Below are positions 7,542 through 15,972 of a stretch of 64,000 nt of DNA, piece after piece; positions within the stretch are counted from its first letter, which is position 1, and each line of letters opens with the position of its first letter. The notes under the pieces are model-generated. The model was not told the origin of the DNA, made no database searches, and saw only the letters and a list, made by a program, of their open reading frames with translations. Position numbers and translations under genes: made by a program. This stretch comes from Streptomyces camelliae (lineage in GTDB: Bacteria; Actinomycetota; Actinomycetes; Streptomycetales; Streptomycetaceae), in contig NZ_CP115300.1 of assembly GCF_027625935.1 (NCBI RefSeq), positions 1,612,001 through 1,676,000 of the forward strand. The letters are read 5' to 3'.

Positions 7542-8486
7542 TCATCGCAGGTCGGTGGCGGTACGGCGCATGGCCCGCCGGCGTCGTTCCGGGTCGAGCG
7601 GCATCACGGTGAGGGTGCGGGGCGGCACCTCGCGGGCCCTGAAGCGGGCGACGGTGGTGCCCACCAGCGTCGCCTCGGCCACATGGTCCTCCTGTTCGCT
7701 GTTGCCGCCGCGGCGCAGGCAGGGTTCGCCCCAGACGCGCAGGCCGCCCGCGGAGAGGATCACGCCGTCGCCGCCCCACCGCCCGCTCTGCGCCCGCAGA
7801 TGCGCACGGGCGTCGGAGCGCACCGCCTGGACGAGCTCGCTCCAGCCGCTGACCTCGGTGTTGTTCCACGAGCGCGTCTGGGCGCGGGTGGTGTAGTCGT
7901 CGTGGCGTACGCCGACGGACATGCCGTAGAGCAGCTCGACGGGAACCCATCCGGCGGTCACGAGCTTGGCGAACCCCTGGCCGTCGAGGTGGCAGGTGAA
8001 CGGCCGCGGCGGCCGTACCGTTCCGGCCGCGCGCACCGCGGTCCCGATCACCTTGAACTCCAGGCAGTTGGGCTGTGCCGGGAAGGGGGCCACCGTCAGC
8101 TGTGCCGCGACGACGCCGTCGCCGCCGAGGGCCGAGCACTCCGCGGTCATCCGGTCCAGGGCCGAGCGGCGTGCCCGGTCGAGCACCTCGACGAGCCCGG
8201 CGGACGGGGCGCCGCCTCCGGAGAGGGCGACGCGCGCGTAGCCGCCCCCGCCGGCGTACCACCCGCTCTGGTAGAGGCAGTCGTGATAGCCCCAGTACCG
8301 GCCGCTGCGGCCGACGTGGTAGACGGCCGAGCCCATGACCTGGCCGACCGGCTCGAACCCCACGGCACGCAGCGCGGCGAACTCACCGGTGGACAGCGCC
8401 GAGGACCAGGTTCCGCTGCCGCGCAGCTCCGCGATCCGCGCGGCCGCCGCCGGGGGCAGGCCGGCCCCCGTCCATTCCCCGCTCAT
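7542..8486 (-). CDS. Double-domain YbjQ/UPF0145-like protein, first gene of operon
   Basis: A 314-residue protein starting at ATG 8486 behind GGGAG (9-base spacer). As in the next gene, two repeats can be seen: STGEFAALRAVGFEPVGQVM with SAVYHVG (residues about 30-60), and DGQGFAKLVTAGWVPVELLY with a matching helix and VGTTVARF end. The first repeat carries a Tyr/Gly-rich insertion (RYWGYHDCLYQSGWYAGGGG) absent from the neighbour. No signal peptide. Its stop overlaps an ATG of the downstream paralogue. Function is unknown beyond family resemblance; metal binding is only a family label and no conserved Cys/His cluster is visible. Confidence 0.72.
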   Translation of the reverse strand: MSGEWTGAGLPPAAAARIAELRGSGTWSSALSTGEFAALRAVGFEPVGQVMGSAVYHVGRSGRYWGYHDCLYQSGWYAGGGGYARVALSGGGAPSAGLVEVLDRARRSALDRMTAECSALGGDGVVAAQLTVAPFPAQPNCLEFKVIGTAVRAAGTVRPPRPFTCHLDGQGFAKLVTAGWVPVELLYGMSVGVRHDDYTTRAQTRSWNNTEVSGWSELVQAVRSDARAHLRAQSGRWGGDGVILSAGGLRVWGEPCLRRGGNSEQEDHVAEATLVGTTVARFRAREVPPRTLTVMPLDPERRRRAMRRTATDLR

Positions 8487-9136
8487 GGACACCAACTCCC
8501 GCTTCGTGCCCTGACCGAGGGCACAGCGGCTTGAGTGTATGCCCACCCGCCCGGGACGCGGAGCCGGGCCGCCGATCCGCGCCGGACCGTGTGCCGGTCA
8601 CATCACGCCGGGGCACTGGGCGTTGAGCTCGATCGTTCTCCAGTGCCTGGTCAGGGAACGCAGCGCCTGTGCGGACCGGTCGAGCGGGCCGCGCTCATTT
8701 TGGCCGCCGCGGCGCAGAAGGCGCGCAGCGTGCGCATCCATGGGTTCAAGCCATCGCACGGACGAGCAGAGCAAGGGCCGGGAAAGAACGCTTTGCAGCT
8801 CTTTCCCCCATAGCCGTCCATCACCCCATCAATCGCCATCTCCTCCGGTCCGGCATGGTTGACCGACCCGCCGGAGAACCCGCCCCGCGACCTGTCTCCG
8901 AAATGCCGAACAGCGCATATCGACGAGAAACGGGGATACGCCGGACGGGATCAAGATCGTCATTGGCCGGATCCGACCCATCATCCTGCGTCAGCTCCCC
9001 TCCCTCACCACGGGAAACCTCAGATCTTCCGCAAACCTTGATCCACGTGGTTGCCGGTCCCCCATCCGTTTGCCAGGGTTTCGCGCACCCCCCACCTCCC
9101 CGTCGGCGCCCCCCCGAGGGGCGAATCGGAGGTTCC
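8487..9136. other. 650-bp divergent intergenic region
   Basis: No convincing gene on either strand. It must carry promoters for the YbjQ operon (minus) and gamma-glutamyltransferase (plus), but I could not fix -35/-10 elements. One perfect 8-bp inverted repeat, GGGAAAGA (8780-8787) and TCTTTCCC (8800-8807), could form a hairpin with a 12-base loop. The last 200 bases before the plus-strand gene are somewhat less GC-rich. Confidence 0.4.
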
Positions 9137-10987
9137 GTGACCGCCCGCCGTACCCTGCTGACCGCCGCATCAACTGCGTTCCTCACTCTCCCCCTGCTCC
9201 CCCGCACCGCCGCCGCTTCGTCCTCCACGGCTCGGCGGGAGACGTCGCCCGGGCTTCGGCCGCCCGCCAAACAGGCCGTCGCCGTCGGTAGCGGAGGCGC
9301 CGTCTCCAGCGTCAACCCGTATGCCACACAGGCCGGTATCGACGTGCTGCGCCACGGCGGCAACGCCGTCGACGCCGCTGTCGCCACCGCCGCCGCACTC
9401 GGTGTCGTCGAGCCCTACTCGGCAGGCGTCGGAGGCGGCGGCTACTTCGTCTACTACGACGCCCGTACCAGGACCGTGCACACCATCGACGGCCGGGAGA
9501 CCGGACCGGCGCGCATGCGGTCCGACTCCTTCACCGACCCCTCCACCGGCAAGGCGATCCCGTTCGACGAAGCCGTCAACTCCGGCCTTTCCGTGGGCGT
9601 TCCCGGCACCCCGGCGACCTGGCAGCGGGCCCTGGACACCTGGGGCACCCTCTCGCTGGCCCAGGCCCTGCGGCCCGCGACGCGGATCGCGGACGACGGG
9701 TTCGTGGTCAACGACCAGTTCCGCGCCCAGACCGAGATGAACGAGGCACGCTTCCGCGACTTCACCCCGACCGCTCAGCTGTTCCTGCCGGGCGGTCAAC
9801 TGCCCGTCGTCGGAACCCGCTTCCGCAATCCCGACCTGGCCCGCACCTACCGGGAACTCGCCCACGACGGCGTGGACGCCCTGTACCACGGCGACATCGG
9901 GCACGACGTGGTGCGCACCGTCCAGAACCCGCCGGTGGCCCAGGGCTCCACGCGCACCGTGCGTCCAGGGCTCATGGAGCGTGCGGACCTCGCCGGCTAC
10001 CGAGCAATCCTGCGGGCGCCGACCCGCACGACGTACCACGGTCTGGACGTGTACTCCATGGCACCGTCCTCCTCCGGCGGCACCACGGTCGGCGAGGCGC
10101 TGAACATCCTGGAGAACTTCCACCTGTCGCCCTCCGACACGGCGCAGGCGCTGCACGACTATCTGGAGGCCAGCCGGATCGCGTTCGCCGACCGCAACCG
10201 CTGGGTGGGCGACCCGGCGTTCTCCGACGTACCGACCAGGGAGCTGCTGGCCAAGGAGTTCGCCAAGGACCGCGCCTGTCTGATCCCGCCCACCACGTCG
10301 CTGACCAGCCCCGTCGCCCCGGGCGATCCGCTGGCCCCCGCGGGGTGCACCGCCCCGGGCACCGGCAGCCAGGAGCCGTACGAGGGTCCGTCGACCACCC
10401 ACCTGGTGGCCTGCGACCGCTGGGGCAACGTCGTCTCCTACACGCTGACCATCGAGCAGACCGGAGGCTCGGCCATCACCGTTCCGGGCCGCGGGTTCCT
10501 GCTCAACAACGAGCTCACGGACTTCGACTTCACGCCCCTGCAGGCCGGCGTGCCCGACCCGAACCTGCCGGGTCCGGGCAAGCGGCCGCGCAGCAGCATG
10601 TCGCCGACGATCGTGCTGCGCGACGGCAGGCCCCTGATCGCCGTGGGCTCCCCGGGCGGTGCCACCATCATCACCACCGTCCTGCAGACCCTGGTCAACC
10701 GCCTCGACCTCGGCATGACCCTGCCCGAAGCGGTCGCGGCACCGCGCATCTCGCAGCGCAACCGCACCACGACCGAAGCCGAACCGGCCTTCCTCGACTC
10801 ACCCGAACGCCCCGCGCTCGAAGCCCTCGGTGAGCACTTCGTCCTGGCCCCGCCGGCCTTCACCCCGTCACCCGAGATCGGCGCGGTCGCCGCGCTGGAG
10901 TTCGGCCCCCGCGGGACGGTCACCGCGGTGGCCGAGCCCGTACGGCGTGGCGGCGGCTCGGCGATGGTCGTCCATCAGACCTCCTGA
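9137..10987 (+). CDS. ggt: Secreted gamma-glutamyltransferase
   Basis: A 616-residue proenzyme of the N-terminal nucleophile family. It hydrolyses or transfers the gamma-glutamyl group of glutathione and related compounds. GTG at 9137 follows GGAGG by 4 bases. An Arg-Arg N-terminus and hydrophobic segment ending TAAAS indicate export. The large-subunit segment GGNAVDAAVATAAALGVVEP and loop SSSGGTT (311-317) precede the autocleavage site, where Thr420 in PSTTHLVA is the predicted nucleophile of the small subunit. Downstream, FLLNNELTDF, RPRSSMSPTI and GSPGGATI form the active site. Cys381 and Cys404, just before the cleavage point, could form a disulfide. It appears to be transcribed alone. 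Confidence 0.95.
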   Translation: MTARRTLLTAASTAFLTLPLLPRTAAASSSTARRETSPGLRPPAKQAVAVGSGGAVSSVNPYATQAGIDVLRHGGNAVDAAVATAAALGVVEPYSAGVGGGGYFVYYDARTRTVHTIDGRETGPARMRSDSFTDPSTGKAIPFDEAVNSGLSVGVPGTPATWQRALDTWGTLSLAQALRPATRIADDGFVVNDQFRAQTEMNEARFRDFTPTAQLFLPGGQLPVVGTRFRNPDLARTYRELAHDGVDALYHGDIGHDVVRTVQNPPVAQGSTRTVRPGLMERADLAGYRAILRAPTRTTYHGLDVYSMAPSSSGGTTVGEALNILENFHLSPSDTAQALHDYLEASRIAFADRNRWVGDPAFSDVPTRELLAKEFAKDRACLIPPTTSLTSPVAPGDPLAPAGCTAPGTGSQEPYEGPSTTHLVACDRWGNVVSYTLTIEQTGGSAITVPGRGFLLNNELTDFDFTPLQAGVPDPNLPGPGKRPRSSMSPTIVLRDGRPLIAVGSPGGATIITTVLQTLVNRLDLGMTLPEAVAAPRISQRNRTTTEAEPAFLDSPERPALEALGEHFVLAPPAFTPSPEIGAVAALEFGPRGTVTAVAEPVRRGGGSAMVVHQTS

Positions 10988-11004
10988 AGCCGGATGCCGA
11001 GGAC

Positions 11005-11040
11005 GGGAGCGCCGGCCGGTCCAGGAGGGCCGACGCTCCC
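11005..11040. terminator. Hairpin after gamma-glutamyltransferase
   Basis: GGGAGCG (11005-11011) and CGCTCCC (11034-11040), with extra GGCC pairing inside, form a stem beginning 18 bases after the stop. It is a likely terminator for the plus-strand gene. Confidence 0.5.
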
Positions 11041-11140
11041 GCCGCGGAGGAGCTCACCCCTGTGGCGTCCCACCGTCGGCACGTCCTCCTTCGGCTGCTC
11101 GGGCCTGACCTCCTGGGCCCACGCGTCTCCACACCCGCGG

Positions 11141-11613
11141 TCAGTGATGCGACGGCGCCTGCGCGGGCTCCTCGTCCCGCGCGTCGGCCGGAGCGGTGCG
11201 CTGCGCCACGATCCGTCCGGGCCGGCCGGAGCCGCGGACGGCGAGGACACTCAGCGGCACCAGGGTGGACGGTGCCCACCAGGGGCGGGCCGGTCAGGCC
11301 GAGGGAGGAGTCCAGGGCCGTACCCGCCAGCGCCGATCCGGCGGCGATGCCGTGTCCGGCGCGGGGGCGGACGCAGGGTGGCCATGGCCATCGCCGGCGA
11401 GCCGATGATCATGCCGAGCGCGAAGGCCGTGATCAGCAGGCCGGCCCGGGAGACGCTGACGCCGAGGTCGCCGGCGAGCTCCGGCAGCAGGCCGGCGACT
11501 ACGAACTCGGTGGTCCCCATCAGGAATGTGCCGGCGGCGAGCACCCAGACGACGAAGGGGAGCCTGCCGGGGCGGGTCCCGGTCGTGGAAGGCGTACGTG
11601 TGGTCTCTCCTCG
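11141..11613 (-). pseudogene. Remnant of a DHA1-type MFS efflux transporter
   Basis: Only the two ends of a 12-helix drug:H+ antiporter remain. The N-terminal part reads RLPFVVWVLAAGTFLMGTTE and continues through LITAFALGMIIGSPAMAMATL, covering helices 1 and 2 (about 11370-11565). The frame then moves to a C-terminal part, GHGIAAGSALAGTALDSSLG (near 11290-11350). A second shift leads to LVPLSVLAVRGSGRPGRIVA and a TGA at 11141-11143. Some 250 residues between helix 2 and the last helices are missing, and no start codon is left behind the GAGGAGAG motif near 11615. It cannot make a transporter. The relatives are CmlR/AraJ-type exporters. Confidence 0.75.
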
Positions 11614-11810
11614 GGGGGACGGGGGCGGGCGCGTGCTCGGTGCGGGCGGGCCTCGTCCTCGTCCGCTGGGACACGGCGTACCGGGCGACGAGGAGTGTGC
11701 GGGCGGGCCCTCCCGCCGAGCGGCAGCGCCGCGGGCGTGGGCACGGCAGACGACGGCTGTCCGGGGCCGGGCCGTGGATGTCCGGCCCCGGTGACGGGCG
11801 GCTGCTCGGG

Positions 11811-12827
11811 TCAGGGCTTCAGCAGTGCCTTGATGGCGCGGCGCTCGTCCATCGCCCGGTAGCCCTCGGCGACCTGCTCCAGGGGCAGGGTGAGGTCGAA
11901 GACCTTGCCCGGGTCGATCCGGCCCGACAGGACCCGGTCGATCAGGTCGGGCAGGTAACGGCGCACGGGGGCGGGGCCGCCGCGCAGGCCGACGTGGGAG
12001 AAGAACAGCTCCTGGCCGTCGATCGCGACTTCGTGCGGGACGCCGACGAAGCCGACGTTGCCGCCGGGGCGGGCCGCGTGCAGGGCCTGCCGCATCGCCT
12101 CGGACGTGCCGACGCACTCCAGGACGGAGTCGGCGCCGATGCCCTTCGTCAGCTCCTTCACGCGGGCGACGCCTTCCTCCCCGCGCTCGGTGACGATGTC
12201 CGTCGCCCCGAACTCCCGGGCCAGCTTCTGCCGGGGCTCGTGGCGGCTCATCGCGATGATCCGCTCTGCACCCAGCTCCTTGGCGGCGATCACACCGCAC
12301 AGGCCGACCGCTCCGTCACCGACGACCACGGCGGTGGAGCCGGGCCTGACCTCGGCGGCGAGGGCCGCGTACCAGCCGGTGCCCATGACGTCGGAGACGG
12401 CGAGCAGGCCGGGCACGAACGCGCCGTCCGGGTGGTCGTCCGTGGCGACCAGGGTGCCCTGGGCGTTCGGGATGCGGACGTAGTCGGCCTGGCAGGTGCT
12501 CATGAACTCCCGGTGCAGACAGGAGGACTGCCATCCGTTCAGGCAGTTCGGGCAGGTGTTGTCCGACGTGGCGAAGGAGCCGACGACGAACTGGCCCGGC
12601 TTGACCGAGGTGACCTCGCCGCCGACCTCCTCCACGATGCCGACGTACTCGTGGCCCATGGGGTGAGGTTCGTCGACCGGTTCCAGGCCGCGGTACGCCC
12701 ACAGGTCCGAGCCGCACACGCAGGTGGCGACCGTGCGGATGATCGCGTCGGTCGGGCGGATGATCCGGGGGTCGTCGCGCTCCTCGAAGCGCACGTCGCC
12801 GGGGGCGTGGATTACTGCGCCGCGCAT
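11811..12827 (-). CDS. Zinc-dependent alcohol dehydrogenase family protein
   Basis: A 338-residue medium-chain dehydrogenase/reductase. The catalytic zinc site is visible as CVCGSDLW and GHEYVGIVEEVG (Cys and His-Glu). The structural-zinc loop DNTCPNCLNGWQSSC has three cysteines, not four, so structural zinc may be absent or altered. The Rossmann motif is VVVGDGAVGLCGV, followed by MSRHEPRQKLA. The Arg there and the lack of an acidic residue at the end of strand 2 suggest NADP(H), which is inference. Substrate unknown. The gene is divergent from an XRE/MmyB regulator (12984), an arrangement in which the regulator commonly controls the dehydrogenase. Confidence 0.9.
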   Translation of the reverse strand: MRGAVIHAPGDVRFEERDDPRIIRPTDAIIRTVATCVCGSDLWAYRGLEPVDEPHPMGHEYVGIVEEVGGEVTSVKPGQFVVGSFATSDNTCPNCLNGWQSSCLHREFMSTCQADYVRIPNAQGTLVATDDHPDGAFVPGLLAVSDVMGTGWYAALAAEVRPGSTAVVVGDGAVGLCGVIAAKELGAERIIAMSRHEPRQKLAREFGATDIVTERGEEGVARVKELTKGIGADSVLECVGTSEAMRQALHAARPGGNVGFVGVPHEVAIDGQELFFSHVGLRGGPAPVRRYLPDLIDRVLSGRIDPGKVFDLTLPLEQVAEGYRAMDERRAIKALLKP

Positions 12828-12983
12828 GGTGGTGCTTCCTTCGGTGGGAGAGGATCTCCTTCAGGTCGAGCGTCACACGGGGCGGCCGGCGCGAAAAGCG
12901 GAGAAACGCATCCGGGGAGGGCGGCATCCTGGGAGTGTTTTCTCCCTCCTTGCCTCGGTGAGATCGGTGCGATGCTGGGAAGC

Positions 12984-13853
12984 ATGACCAGCAGCGTCCC
13001 CCTCAATGAGCTGGGAGAATTTCTCAAAAGGCGGCGCGCGGAGCTGAGCCCGCGCACGGTCGGCCTGCCGGAGACGACGGCACCCCGCCGGGTGGCCGGG
13101 CTGCGCCGCGAGGAGGTCGCCCAGCTCGCCTCGATCAGCACCGACTACTACACACGCCTGGAGCAGGGCCGTATGCAGGCATCGGCTCCGGTGCTGGACA
13201 CCCTCGCCCGCGTACTCCATCTGGATGACGACCAGCGGGCGTACCTCTTCCAGCTCGCCGGCAAGACCGCGAACCGCGCCCGGCACCGCGGCAGGCAGAA
13301 GGTGCAGCCCCAGCTCCAGCGCGTGCTGGACGACCTCACCGCCACCCCGGCCATCGTGCAGGGACGCCGCGGCGACATCCTGGCGTGGAACGCGCCGGCC
13401 GCCGCGCTGGTCACCGATTTCGGCCGCCTTCCGGAAAAGCACCGCAACTGTCCGCGCATCCAGTTCACGGATCCGGCGATGCGGACCCTCTACGCCGACT
13501 GGGAGACCTCCGCGCAGATCTCCGTGGCCCAGCTGCGGATGGAGGCGGCGAAGTACCCCGAGGACCCGCGCCTGATCGAGCTGGTCGGTGAACTGTCCAT
13601 GCATGACAGGCAGTTCGCCCGGTGGTGGGGCGAACACCGGGTCGCCGCCCGCACGGTGGGCACCAAGACGCTCCATCACCCGGTCGTCGGCGAACTCGTC
13701 CTGGACTGGGACACCCTCACCGCGAGCACCGACCCGGACCAGCACCTGACCGTCTGGACCGCCGCCCCCGGTTCCCCCACGCACGAGCGGCTGCGCATCC
13801 TCGCTTCCTGGGCGGCCGACCAGGACCTCTCGGCCTCCCCGTCCGTCGCTTGA
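12984..13853 (+). CDS. XRE-family regulator with MmyB-like ligand-binding domain
   Basis: A 289-residue protein. The N-terminal helix-turn-helix (residues about 8-75) has RRVAGLRREEVAQLASISTD and YYTRLEQGR, followed by LDTLARVLHLDDDQRAYLF. The rest matches the MmyB-like PAS-fold domain: RGDILAWNAPAAALVTDF, MRTLYADWE, FARWWGEHRV and HHPVVGELVLDWDTL. Proteins of this type bind fatty-acid-like ligands and regulate a divergent oxidoreductase gene, which here is the zinc dehydrogenase. The start could also be ATG at 12972, four residues earlier; neither has a strong ribosome binding site. Confidence 0.9.
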   Translation: MTSSVPLNELGEFLKRRRAELSPRTVGLPETTAPRRVAGLRREEVAQLASISTDYYTRLEQGRMQASAPVLDTLARVLHLDDDQRAYLFQLAGKTANRARHRGRQKVQPQLQRVLDDLTATPAIVQGRRGDILAWNAPAAALVTDFGRLPEKHRNCPRIQFTDPAMRTLYADWETSAQISVAQLRMEAAKYPEDPRLIELVGELSMHDRQFARWWGEHRVAARTVGTKTLHHPVVGELVLDWDTLTASTDPDQHLTVWTAAPGSPTHERLRILASWAADQDLSASPSVA

Positions 13854-13952
13854 GAGCTCAGCCGGCGCAGGGAGGCGTCAAAAAGCCGTCAGAAACGCAT
13901 ACTTGATCGCGCGGGAACGTCTCGCCATGGTTCTGACGGGGGAGCTTGCAAG

Positions 13953-14483
13953 GTGAGTGGTGGAGGCAAGGCGCTGGGCAAGGTGGAGGTCAGACTCAAG
14001 TGGGACCCGAGCCCGCTCGGGGAGACGCCCCGGCACCTCGACATCATCGCCGCGACCTACTCGGCGGACGATCCCTACGGGCGGCCGGTGTATGTCGTGC
14101 ACTACGAGAGCCGGTCACCGGACGGCACCATCACCATGACCCGGCACAGCGAGACCGGCATGGGCTTCGGGTTCGTCGAGGTGATGGTCCTGGAATTCGA
14201 CCGGCTGGCGCCCGTGTACGGGCGTGTGGTGGTCGGCGTGGCCATCCACCAGGACGGTGGGCCCCGGACGTTCGGGGACATGTCCAACGCCGGGGTCGTC
14301 GTCGTCCAGAGGTACGAGCAGTTGCTGGCGGACGACTTCGCCCAGGTCGCCGACGCCACGGCCACGACGGTCGCCGAGTTCACCCGGGCCCCCTCCGGAG
14401 CGTGGGAGATGCGCGAGATGATCCGGGGCTTCGACAGTGACCCGGTGCTCTTCTGCGCGGAGATGGGCAGCCCGCAGCACTGA
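13953..14483 (+). CDS. TerD-family (tellurium resistance-like) protein
   Basis: A 176-residue protein with the TerD/CABP fold. VEVRLKWDPS and HLDIIAATYSADDPYGR correspond to the first calcium-site strands, SPDGTITMTRHSETGMGFG to the central loop, and YGRVVVGVAIHQDGGPRTFG with SNAGVVV to the C-terminal half. TerD proteins bind calcium and associate with membrane stress-response complexes. The acidic residues of the metal sites look reduced (no DNLTG-type loop), so calcium binding is uncertain. GTG at 13953 follows GGGGGAG by 8 bases. It stands alone, without other ter genes. Confidence 0.75.
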   Translation: MSGGGKALGKVEVRLKWDPSPLGETPRHLDIIAATYSADDPYGRPVYVVHYESRSPDGTITMTRHSETGMGFGFVEVMVLEFDRLAPVYGRVVVGVAIHQDGGPRTFGDMSNAGVVVVQRYEQLLADDFAQVADATATTVAEFTRAPSGAWEMREMIRGFDSDPVLFCAEMGSPQH

Positions 14484-14784
14484 CCGTTTCCCCGGGGCTC
14501 CTTCCCGCCCGGCGGACTGCCCGCCGGCTCTTCCGGAGGAAGCCCTCGGCCGCGCGGGCGACCCCGCGGTGATGGTCACCGGCACGGACGTCGGTGACCG
14601 CGCCGCCGCGAAGATCCTGCTCGCCCAGGTCGCCGCCGCGCACCACCGGCTCGCCCCGGTCCGGGCCGGCGGCGGCCGTACCGGGACGGCGGCCGTCCTC
14701 GGCTGCGGCTGTCCGCCGGGTCCGCCGAGGTGTGCCGTTGGGGAGAATGGGGGCGGTTCAGGAACGGCGAGGCGGGAGACGGGT
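14484..14784 (+). other. Intergenic stretch with a possible coding remnant
   Basis: Between the TerD-like gene and the second LacI gene. Positions about 14520-14690 read in one frame as protein-like sequence (AGDPAVMVTGTDVGDRAAAK then a helix LLAQVAAAHHRLAPVRA), with no start codon, ribosome binding site or family match I can name. It may be a decayed gene 3' end. The promoter of the LacI gene must also lie here. Confidence 0.25.
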
Positions 14785-15825
14785 ATGGCAGGCGACGGCG
14801 GGCCGGTGACACTGCGCGGGATCGCGGAACGGCTCGGGCTGCACGTCTCGACGGTCTCCCGGGTCCTCAACGGCCCGTCCGGGGAGCAGGGACGCGCGGC
14901 GTCCGGCGAGACGGCGCGCCGGATCCGCGAGCTGGCCGACGAACTCGGCTACCGCCCCAACCCGCACGCCACCAGCCTGCGCACCCGGCGCAGCAACCTG
15001 GTCGGGGTGCTCTTCCCCCGGCTGTCGGAGATCGTGGTGGCCACCATCTACGAGGGTGTGGAGGAGGAGGCCACCCGGCGAGGGCTCTCCACCTTCGTCA
15101 CCAACACCCACGACGACCCCGCCACCCAGCGCGAGCGGATCGGCATGGTCCTGGGCCGCCGGGTGGACGGCCTCATCATCGGCGACGCGCACCTGGACGG
15201 GGCAGCGCTGGCCGGCCCGGCCCTGGACGGCACGCCCTTCGTGCTCGTCAACCGCCGCACCGACACCGGCCACCCGGCGGTGACCTGCGACGACCACCTG
15301 GGCGGGCGGCTCGTGGCCGAGCACTTCCTGGCCCTGGGCCACCGCCGGGTGGCCGTCGTCGCCGGTGAACCCTTCGCCAGCACCGGCACCGACCGCACGA
15401 CCGGCTTCACCGACCGCTACCGCGAGGCCGGCCTGCCCCTGCCCGCCCGCTGGGTACGCCACTGCCGCTTCGACACGGCCGGCGGGCACCGGGCCGCCGC
15501 CGAGTTGCTGAGCGGCTCCGACCGGCCGACCGCGATCTTCGCCGTCAACGACCTCGCCGCGATCGGCACCATCGGCGCCGCCCGCGACCTGGGTCTGCGG
15601 CTGGGGGAAGACCTCGCGCTGGCCGGGTTCAACGACACCCCCCTCGCCGCCGAACTGCCCGTCCCGCTCACCAGCGTCCACTCCCCCATGGCCGAGCAGG
15701 GCAGACGCGCCGTACGGCTGCTGCTCCGCCGTATCGCGGGCGAGCCCGTCCGCTCGGAGGTGATCAGGCCCGAGCTCGTGGTGCGGGCGTCCACGGGTGC
15801 GCCGATCGGGCCGGCTCTGCGGTGA
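14785..15825 (+). CDS. LacI-family transcriptional regulator
   Basis: A 346-residue repressor; ATG at 14785 with GGGAG about 7 bases upstream. The helix-turn-helix is VTLRGIAERLGLHVSTVSRV, followed by an insertion-bearing recognition loop (NGPSGEQGRAASGETARR) and hinge ATSLRTRRSNLVGVLFP. The sensor domain has AIFAVNDLAAIGTIGAARD and LALAGFNDTPLAAELPVPLT. No sugar gene is adjacent. Instead two CAAACG-type palindromes lie 70-95 bases downstream, in the promoter of the TPR-kinase gene. These are the best visible candidate targets. Autoregulation cannot be judged because no similar site is seen upstream. Confidence 0.9.
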   Translation: MAGDGGPVTLRGIAERLGLHVSTVSRVLNGPSGEQGRAASGETARRIRELADELGYRPNPHATSLRTRRSNLVGVLFPRLSEIVVATIYEGVEEEATRRGLSTFVTNTHDDPATQRERIGMVLGRRVDGLIIGDAHLDGAALAGPALDGTPFVLVNRRTDTGHPAVTCDDHLGGRLVAEHFLALGHRRVAVVAGEPFASTGTDRTTGFTDRYREAGLPLPARWVRHCRFDTAGGHRAAAELLSGSDRPTAIFAVNDLAAIGTIGAARDLGLRLGEDLALAGFNDTPLAAELPVPLTSVHSPMAEQGRRAVRLLLRRIAGEPVRSEVIRPELVVRASTGAPIGPALR

Positions 15826-15893
15826 GCGGGACGCCGTAAACCGCCCCGGTCACCCGTCAGTTCTGTTCCGGCGGAGCCCAGGAGGCGGTGTTG

Positions 15894-15931
15894 CCCAAAC
15901 GATTGGCGCAAACGTTTGGGTAGGGCATACT
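15894..15931 (+). promoter_or_regulatory. Promoter of the TPR-kinase gene with two LacI-type operators
   Basis: TTGGCG (15903-15908) and CATACT (15926-15931) are separated by exactly 17 bases, a good vegetative -35/-10 pair. The spacer begins with the perfect palindrome CAAACGTTTG (15909-15918), and the imperfect palindrome CCCAAACGATTGG (15894-15906) overlaps the -35. Both have the central CG of LacI operators. A repressor here would block RNA polymerase directly. Predicted transcription would begin about 35 bases before the GTG at 15973. Confidence 0.65.
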
Positions 15932-15972
15932 GACCACTCGGCGCGTCCGGCTACGGCTATGGGGGTGGCTCG

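Noticed and set aside
8780..8807. GGGAAAGA/TCTTTCCC hairpin considered as a terminator
   Set aside because: It lies between divergent genes, where no transcript should end; kept only as an unexplained repeat.
9170..10402. A minus-strand open frame opposite gamma-glutamyltransferase
   Set aside because: No family features; the plus strand has a complete active site and ribosome binding site.
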